NCBI GenBank assembly: GCA_034638255.1
Contig: JAWPGT010000026.1
Location: 124,001-188,000 of the forward strand
DNA length: 64,000 bases
Source: Coprinus comatus
Lineage: Eukaryota > Basidiomycota > Agaricomycetes > Agaricales > Agaricaceae
Reading direction: 5' to 3'
Position 1 is the stretch's first letter, and each line of letters starts with the position of its first letter. The position numbers and the translations under genes are program-made. The notes under the pieces are model-generated. The model was not told the DNA's origin and searched no databases. It was given only the letters and a program-made list of their open reading frames with translations. This document shows, piece by piece, positions 56,976 to 64,000 of the stretch.

Positions 56976-59224
56976 ATGCCAACCTCCCGTCCAAAATCAG
57001 AAAACGGCGACCTTGTATTTGAACCATTCAGGAGACCAGATGATTGTGAGTCGCTATCTTATTTTTAACCTCTTATAAAACATTTATTTGAAGTCTCTAG
57101 GGTGTATTCAACTTAATGATGCCAAGTTCATTTGCGAACTCTCATCTACCTACATTTCTGAATATGCGGACAACATCTCTGGTGTTGATATCAGGGAGAA
57201 ACTGGTGATTACAACTCCAAATGCTGACTACTTGCCTTCTATCAATCTGGAGAATCAAGTGGTTGCAATGTGTGAAGACGGCCGTTTTGGGCAAGAAGAC
57301 TGGGTACAATGGCCGCAGTGGTATTGCGAAAGCCATGACCATTTTCCTTATATTCTCAAACGACCTGCACGCGAAATTCTCGTATTACATCCGTTGCGAT
57401 GGCTTTGGTGGGATATGACCGAGTCGGATTTCGTTCCTGCAGATGGAGAAGATATATCTCGATGCGGATTCCTTACCCCAACGGTGGTCAATGAATTATA
57501 CAACATACGAAACAAGCTGATGGAGGAAGTACGCTTGACCACATGGTGCACCGATGAAGAATATGAAAGATTTGACGCTATAACTGCACGTATACGATTT
57601 GCCACCTCTGCTCTACTTCACACTCCACAAACATATGATGATGTCTTGATTCTACTTGCAGCTGCTCAACGGTACTGTTTGGAGGCTTGCGCCATGTTAG
57701 ATAAGGTCAACAAATGGTCTACCTTACCACTTGATGGACGCAATGTAGACCACTCGGTCATGGGAACAGTGACAGATCAAATTGCGGTTGTAATCGAAAT
57801 GTACGAGAAGGGTGTTCCAGTCTGGTTAGTACGACCACCAAATCTGATTCCAAACGATATCAACATCGTACAACAATTGAAGATCACAGAACCATGTAGT
57901 CGAGGAATTGTTGTTAAACATCGGGTTGGAGTTCCAATCATTTACCAAGGTCCTCTAAGTCAAGACATGCCCTTGGCTCTCGAGAGTTGGAAGCCAGGTT
58001 GCATGGATCTCAGGCTTCCTTTGTGTGCACCCAATCGGGTTGTTGATAACGCGTTGATCTCTACCGAGACTAACATAGAAATGACAACGAACAAACATAG
58101 TGCCAAACCATGTCTGTATTTCTCAATTCCCATCAGTGATCATTAAAGAATGCTTACGCTTCTGATATACTCAGATAAGAAGTCAGGCAAGAAACCGAGA
58201 ACAGCTGCATCATTCGGGGTCATCATGGCTCGCTTCACTCAACCGTCGTCACCACTCGCTCTTACCCCGCTCTCTGTATGGTCAAATGCTCTTTCCAATG
58301 TTGAAACGGATATCAGTCCCGCTGTACTCATCGAATCACGTTTCTCACAATACGCTTTCCCTGATAGCTCTGCTTTACTACTAGAAGCTGATGAGATGAT
58401 GCTCAACATGATAATCGGTTGGATACTCATACGATCCTCTTGGATAGGCGAATTATGCAAGATGAATGCACGCACTCTATCCCTACCTCCTCGACCACAA
58501 TGGGGCTGGTTCTTACGTAGAGTTGCATGGAAAGTTACTCCTCTTGATGAACGACAACGCATAATAGAATCATCCACCGATCGAGCTGCGAGTACAAATC
58601 CTCAAAGTACAAATCCTCAAAGTAAAAATCCTCACTCGAGGTCGCATTTCCACCGTCGAAAATTCCGGCAAAGGGGGAAGACAAACATTTATTCCTCTTC
58701 CTGATGAGAGTACCGCCATCTCTTTGAGCTGGAATAACCGAACGATCGAGTGGAAACCTGGAGATGAACGGCCTCAAATTTCAACCCTTGATTACAAACT
58801 GGTTATTTGGGATATTCAAGAACACAATTTCCGGGTGGAACTATTGTTCCTTGACCAACGTGTACTTCAAGACGTTTGGAATTCACCTAGTGGATCGGAT
58901 ATTCGCGAACGTAAAATTCGAGCTTGCTTTCTTCATGAATCAGTTTTAGTATCTACACTACCATCCAGTCCTACCTTGTCAGGTATCGCTTCGGCTCATT
59001 GGGAAGATAGGTGTCCATATGTGGATGCTTTCAGGGATGCATTGTCTGACTGGCCTGGAGAAGTACCTATAATGTTGAAAAGTCTTGCTATACGTAGGAG
59101 CGACGGTAGTTGGGATGAGAACGTTATGCTTCAGGTGGAAGAGATGGCTACCAAGTTTTATTGTCAAACGTTTTTCAATTACTTTGGTCGTGCTGCTTCG
59201 ATTCCATACCCTTTACCTACTTGA
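56976..59224 (+). CDS. Uncharacterised Agaricomycete-type protein, probably frameshifted
   Basis: Exon 1 56976-57045, exon 2 57101-58135, exon 3 from 58175 to the stop at 59224; introns of 55 nt and 39 nt keep phase. About 700 residues. Recognisable stretches include GVPVWLVRPPNL near the middle and, towards the end, YKLVIWDIQEHNFRVELLFLD, then HWEDRCPYVDAFRDALSDW. I associate this order (WxVRP motif, Lys-rich linker, then a WE.../NFR.ELL.LD domain) with a large family of unknown proteins in mushrooms, from memory only. A one-base shift is needed between about 58540 and 58570, just before a threefold 15-bp repeat (agtacaaatcctcaa) at 58591-58635; downstream of it the better frame reads GRISTVENSGKGGRQTFIP. 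Either a pseudogene or an assembly error. No enzyme motif is seen. Confidence 0.6.
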
Positions 59225-60162
59225 AATTCTGTGTCATACCATCTTCTGTTCTTATTCTATCTTAATGCTAATTAACGTACCTTAAACTTCAACCATCATT
59301 TTCCACAATATTGTGGGGGTATCGGAATTGAACACAATGCACCTCAGATACATTGTGAGATTGGAGATGACGAGTTCCGGCAAACATGATGTACTACAAC
59401 ATTGACAGTTATATTTCTGACGTCATTCCTAAACAGAAGGTCCCCCAACGATTACCAACAATGTCGACCGGGTTCTGAAGAAGATCCTCCCTGGTCATAT
59501 ATCTTGATTATCCTTGGTTTCTTTACTTTCCTCACACTAACTCTTTTTCAAGAACATAAGTCTCCAATTCCCACAAGAATCAACGTATCTATCAACGGTA
59601 CTGCCTGAGGTCTCTATGTATGTATTTAATAGAACCCAGTAATACCTATAACCTGTTAGATTCCTATACACGATACCTGAGTAAAAGTCTCTCTTCGTTT
59701 GCAGTACTATAAAAATTCAGTCCTTGGTGAGTCGCTGTCTAACAGTTACAAAACGTACCTTTGACTAGGAATATAACTCCTTCAAATCCGCATCTTCCCA
59801 GAAACTCGAACTTCCCAAGTACGTCCAGATGGACTTATATATACCAGTCCTTTAAAAAAAGTTAAATCAGTAGATGAGTAAAATGTGTAATAATTATCAT
59901 TTCATACCTTTTATTGGGAGCGGCTCTCTTCTCCACCACGTCTTTCCACAGCCTGGGTATCCTCCTTTGCTTAAGTTCTTGGCCTTGTTCCAACTAATCG
60001 AGACCCAAGTTACTGAGAGCAAAATACAAACAAGAACGCGGTCGACCTTGAATTACATGAGCAATCGCCATAGGTTACAACCAATATACATCGAAACATT
60101 GTAGTGGGTACACATGTGGTGGTGGATTGATTGTATGCGTAAGGAAAGTGATGTACTGGAAC
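59225..60162. other. Intergenic, possible small membrane peptide
   Basis: The frame 59402-59608 encodes 68 residues with one strongly hydrophobic segment (YILIILGFFTFLTLTLF) after a polar start; it may be a small membrane protein or chance. Nothing else is supported. Confidence 0.3.
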
Positions 60163-60325
60163 ACATATAGTTGATAGAAGGGAACTGACGGGGATCGAAA
60201 ATGGATAAGCTGATACTCAATATTGCAGGTAGGGCCTGTTCGTTGAGTATGATGGTGTAAAGAAGAAAGGAAAGAAGCAATGCTGAAAGAAAAAATTATT
60301 CACTCGCTCAACATGACGTCACTCG
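60163..60325 (-). repeat. Dispersed CRE/TTCTATCA module, copy R8
   Basis: Minus strand: gagtgacgtcatgttgagcg, agtgaataatttttt, a T/C-rich middle, then cagttcccttctatca followed by actatatgtg. Confidence 0.6.
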
Positions 60326-60532
60326 TGTTTGACAGAGAAGACACATTGCGTTATGAATGAATGTCCGGAATTTTTGACCTTGTTCAATGTCGACTTTGTC
60401 TTAAGCCTTCAAATTTCATTTACCAGCACACGGCACACGATCGCTTTACAAACTACTTCACCTGAAAAAAATGCTGTTGTCATAGGTTCAGATAATATAA
60501 CATCCTTTGATTGACTGCATAAACCATGTCCA

Positions 60533-62915
60533 CTACGAGCTTTCCGACGAGTTTGTCTGAGGAGAAAATATATCATACCGAGCAGGCGATTCTCCATTAG
60601 CTTGTATATGATGTTGTATACCGTGTCGAATCTATTAGAGCTCAGAGATTAGTTCAATATAATACTCTTACTCTAATAATAATAAAAATTACTCGCCACA
60701 TTGGTCCAAGTGTAGTCAGTGGTACAAAGAGTACAACGTATCTTGATATTCGACGATTTCAATTTCATGACTGATGCTACTGTAGTGTTCGGGTCCCTCT
60801 CACTAGCATGTATGAAATGTTTTGCAAGCTCATGTGCTTTATAATCGAAAGAAATATTCGATCTCTTGGATTGGGTGCATGACTTGACATTGAGATTTCC
60901 TTCATACTTCAATATTTCATGTGTCTCATCTATCTCGAGAGGCGTTTTGACCGCGGATAATATCAACAAATAATCTCGTGGAATAGCATCACTTCGAAAC
61001 CAGACCGAGGCGAGGCGCTGCACATCAGTGGAATCCTTCATTTCTTCACTTTGGAGGTGTTTTATATCGTCTGGGAGTAGATCAAACAACACTTGTCTAG
61101 CTTTCTGGCGACATTCCTTATGCAAAATACGGAATTTTTTTGATGTCTGTTTGTTGAGTGGAAATGTCGCTTCTTCATCGAAATTGAGAACGCGAGATAG
61201 GAATGGTTCGTTCACCACGAAATCAAGAGGGACGGCCTTGAATCGTACGTAGAATTTTTTCGATTTCATATTGAAATACCACTTCTTGAAAGTCGTTACA
61301 AACGCTCGACAATTCTTTTCAATATTGAACTGCTTGTGCTTCTGCTTTCCTTCTTCTAATATGGATACTATGTCTGGACCAATCGTAATCCACTCTAGGG
61401 ATCAAGTAAATATCAATTGCTCCTGATGCTGGAAATATCACGAACCCTTTTCGGTCAATTTGGATGATCTTCGGAACGTGGGTAAATTGTCCATGTTGAA
61501 TTTAGTAAATGGGAGATAGTCAAGAACCTTTTCTTTTTGCCATCCTGTCTCAACAATTCAGTGATAACTACATCATGAAAAAGAGAAATTGTTCATACCC
61601 ATTTCATCGAGCTTTTCGAAAATACTTGATTAGAGAATGCAGTAGAAAAACGTTTGTTAATGAATAAATAATAACAAGTACTTCACGTACGCTTCACGCC
61701 TAGCTTGTCGCCTATGTTCTAGGTCTTTATTTCGATTCAAGACCACTTGTCTCCTCCATTCTTCATATTCTTCCCTACCTTGTCAGAGCGTTCTGTTGAT
61801 CAATGAAATATACCTGTTTCAAGTTACATTTCTCACCTGATCTTTTCGTTTGTAATCTTCCTGATGCTCTTTGTAGTTGAATGATAATCGGAGTTGTGGG
61901 TCCTTCCTCGATCTCTCTTCAAGTTCCTCCGCAGATTTCAGATAATAAATTCGTCGTCCCTCTAAGCATCAATCAGTCAGTAAAATCAATCCTCAGAGTC
62001 TAAAATTTACTTAGTGCAATGCCGTGATTAGATACATAGTTCCATCGTAGACGCAGAAGAGATGAAACTAGCAAGTATTCCATACCCTATTAATGTGTGA
62101 AATGTAGAAAGAAAGAGACTTTCAACTCACAGATCTATTCTTAGTATACAGGCCCTGCACACTTTTAACCTTAACCCCCAAGAATAATCGTGAGTGCTAC
62201 TGCCTGCGGCTGTTTGACAGACCTAGTTCCTTCGTGAGAAAATAACATCATGTGAGAACAGAGTGATACTCACCATACAACGATTGACAAATAAGAAACG
62301 AGTGTATTGGGCATAGTTTAGGTCGGAAGGACACGGTGGTGGTTGATTTTCCAATGATTTGTACGCCTACAAGGAACGGTTACCCCAGTGAATTATGGGT
62401 ATGGATAAAGTCCATGAGGGCTCAATGGCATGGATTTACGTACCTTTAACCATAAAACTTTGCACTTTTATTCATCACAATTGCGCGAAGACTTTTGCAT
62501 GACCAAGAGAGATACAGGAGATCAATAGGTTCAAGTTCTCCAAAAATTTCATACAAAATATCAAGCGGCATGTCGTTCATGTGTTGTAGAAAGCCTCTAC
62601 GACCTCTGACACAGCGAAAGGTGGAAGTGGTAGCTGGTCTTTTGTTGAGAGTCGTCCCTTCACGTGTGTTCGGCGATTCCACTCATGCTTGGTCTTGAGT
62701 TTTTTACGTGTTGTTTTTCTGCCTTCTTCTTCTTCGTCATGTTCAATATCCATATCCGACATGTCATTGACATCAAAATCTTCATCAGGATCTTCGTCTT
62801 CAAGGACTTGAGCACTAGTGCTGGTTTTTGTAACTTTACTCCTCTTGAGTCGAGATGACCGCTGTGTCTCTGGTTCTATAATTCGTGAGAAATGGTTGAA
62901 CGTAGTGGAATGCAT
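60533..62915 (-). pseudogene. F-box protein gene with two frameshifts (copy F)
   Basis: Ten exons in the family order can be read from 62915 (or a lost start near 62880, ATA where paralogues have ATG) down to a TAG at 60535-60533. The N-terminal exon has RSSRLKRSK, an acidic run and KKLKTKHE, then a frame change near 62686; the F-box follows in the second frame (MNDMPLDILYEIFGELEP, LLYLSWSCKSLRAIVM). A base is missing just before the first donor (AKF then TATGG where TTATGG would encode LW). Later exons (YAQYTRFLFVNRCM, DYSWGLRLKVCRAC, RRIYYLKSAEELEER, and the long C-terminal exon 61404-60690) are open. Intron 9 would need a GC donor (GTG/GCGAGT). The last exon reads IRHGIQHHIQANGESPARYD. A family member in early decay. 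Confidence 0.78.
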
Positions 62916-63453
62916 GCAATATACCCAGGTGACAATAAAGTGGTAACTAGAAAGATTGGGTGCAAAAGGTTCCTAATGTTAACCCACGTGCTTCAATCTC
63001 AGGAACCACCAATTCAAACCAAGAGCCTTGGGGATTTCTCATCATCCACTTCATTGTAGGTCCATTCAAGTGATTGCTTTGGCCAAATCTGATGAATTAT
63101 TTGCCTTGAACAATCAGTGTTGTGTGGGCATTTAATGGGGTGACGTCACTGATGCAGAAATTATGATTTTAAGTTTCCTCATCTTTCCTCCTGATCCACT
63201 GGAATGAAAACCTTGAGTCTCTACTCAATGAACTCCCTTGGTTCCTTTATTGTTATGGGACCTTTCCAGTTTTGCGTCATCACCCTCAGAATGTGAAATG
63301 ATAGCCATTCACTATGTTACTAGGAAGTCTACAAGCTACAACACAATGTTTACTAGTTATCTTATAACTTTTGATCAGCATATGATTGCTGTCCCTCTTG
63401 GGTTACGCTCTTCTGGACTGCAACTGTAGTTATAGCGTCATAAGCCTTTAGTG
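62916..63453. other. Upstream of F-box copy F; possible partial module
   Basis: A second ggggtgacgtcact occurs at 63138-63150 followed by a T/C-rich stretch and aatgaactccctt at 63227, which may be a degraded copy of the dispersed module. No gene supported. Confidence 0.35.
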
Positions 63454-63600
63454 AGTGACGTCACCCAATATACGAGTGAATAAATACACTCTTTTCTCTC
63501 TCTCGCCCTCTTTACCTTTTACTCTCACCTTGAGCTTGATCCTTGATACACTCCCGGTTACATTATCAACTCTATTAACTCCCTTCTGTCAATATATGCG
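63454..63600 (+). repeat. Dispersed CRE/TTCTATCA module, copy R9
   Basis: gagtgacgtcacccaatat, then acgagtgaataaatacactc and ttttctctctc, a T/C-rich middle, then attaactcccttctgtca followed by atatatgcg. The clearest copy. Confidence 0.65.
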
Positions 63601-64000
63601 CTGCTTTTTCTCTCTCACATATATCTACCGTCTTTGCATTACCCATCAACAGCAATGGAAGTACGTCTGCATATATTCGTTTTAATACTACAACAAATGC
63701 TGATATCAAGTGTTCTTCAAGTAAGAAGTGGACATCTCACTGGTATTGACAGGTATATTATCTATTACACGTTGTTTCCTATTGAAAGTACGATTCCTTA
63801 CCCACTCATAACCAAAGGGTTGTGATAGATAGCGTACTTGGAAAGGGTGCGCCGGTTTTTTTTGTTATTTGGTCTAGCGGTTAATTGGATTTTAGAGCTC
63901 TTAATGTGGTTGTCAGGCTGGCTCAGAGTTCTTGGAGGAGGAGAAAGGGCGTCAGGGTGGAAGGATATAGAGCTGGAAGGTGGTGTGTTAAATGGAAAGA
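63601..64000. other. Right edge, no gene seen
   Basis: tggtctagcggttaattgg at 63863 resembles a tRNA A box, but no B box follows within 60 nt. No coding region supported. Confidence 0.35.

Noticed and set aside
63856..63930. tRNA-like start (tggtctagcggtta)
   Set aside because: The expected T-arm sequence is absent; downstream bases do not fold into an acceptor stem.

Overview
The window looks like a repeat-rich stretch of a basidiomycete (Agaricomycete) nuclear genome. The evidence is short (about 50-60 nt) GT-AG introns with CTAAC/CTGAC branch sites, AT-rich DNA, a Clp1-like mating-pathway gene at the left edge, a DUF6533-type membrane protein, a multi-exon F-box family, and Ty3/gypsy chromovirus and Ty1/copia retrotransposons.

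Layout. 1-843: 3' end of a Clp1-like gene. 2.4-5.4 kb: a TIR element, a hAT relic with a perfect 8-bp target duplication, and a small decayed gene split by a 335-bp intron-like repeat. 7.1-10.4 kb: two tandem F-box copies on the minus strand (one a relic, one broken by a single extra A). 13.4-14.5 kb: an intact two-exon short-chain dehydrogenase. 15.1-17.6 kb: an F-box copy broken by a stop codon and a 151-bp MITE. 17.9-18.7 kb: a broken unknown gene. 19.9-28.8 kb: a complete, recent gypsy chromovirus (520-bp LTRs differing at one observed base, TSD acatc) with an extra third ORF carrying two zinc knuckles. 30.3-36.9 kb: a decayed copia element on the minus strand. 36.9-39.6 kb: the 3' half of a second gypsy element of the same general design. 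39.6-43.7 kb: a 4.06-kb element with about 552-bp inverted repeats and no coding capacity, itself carrying a gypsy solo LTR. 44.4-46.0 kb: an F-box copy cut by a copia solo LTR. 51.0-53.3 kb: the one intact F-box paralogue (10 exons, 606 aa). 55.1-56.2 kb: a seven-exon DUF6533-like membrane protein. 57.0-59.2 kb: an uncharacterised protein of a family I associate with Agaricomycetes, probably frameshifted. 60.5-62.9 kb: another broken F-box copy.

The host genes do not form a pathway. The window is an F-box birth-and-death cluster (six copies, one intact) in a transposon-rich setting. Unexplained structure worth attention: (1) a 335/336-bp repeat that carries 5' splice, branch and 3' splice signals, present as a frame-preserving intron in one gene and in antisense within copia pol; (2) a dispersed 150-250-bp module seen at least eight times, with a CRE-like TGACGTCA start and a shared TTCCCTTCTATCA end; (3) the gypsy third ORF; (4) the 4-kb long-TIR element. 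All gene models and paralogue comparisons were read by eye from this window; no database search was made.
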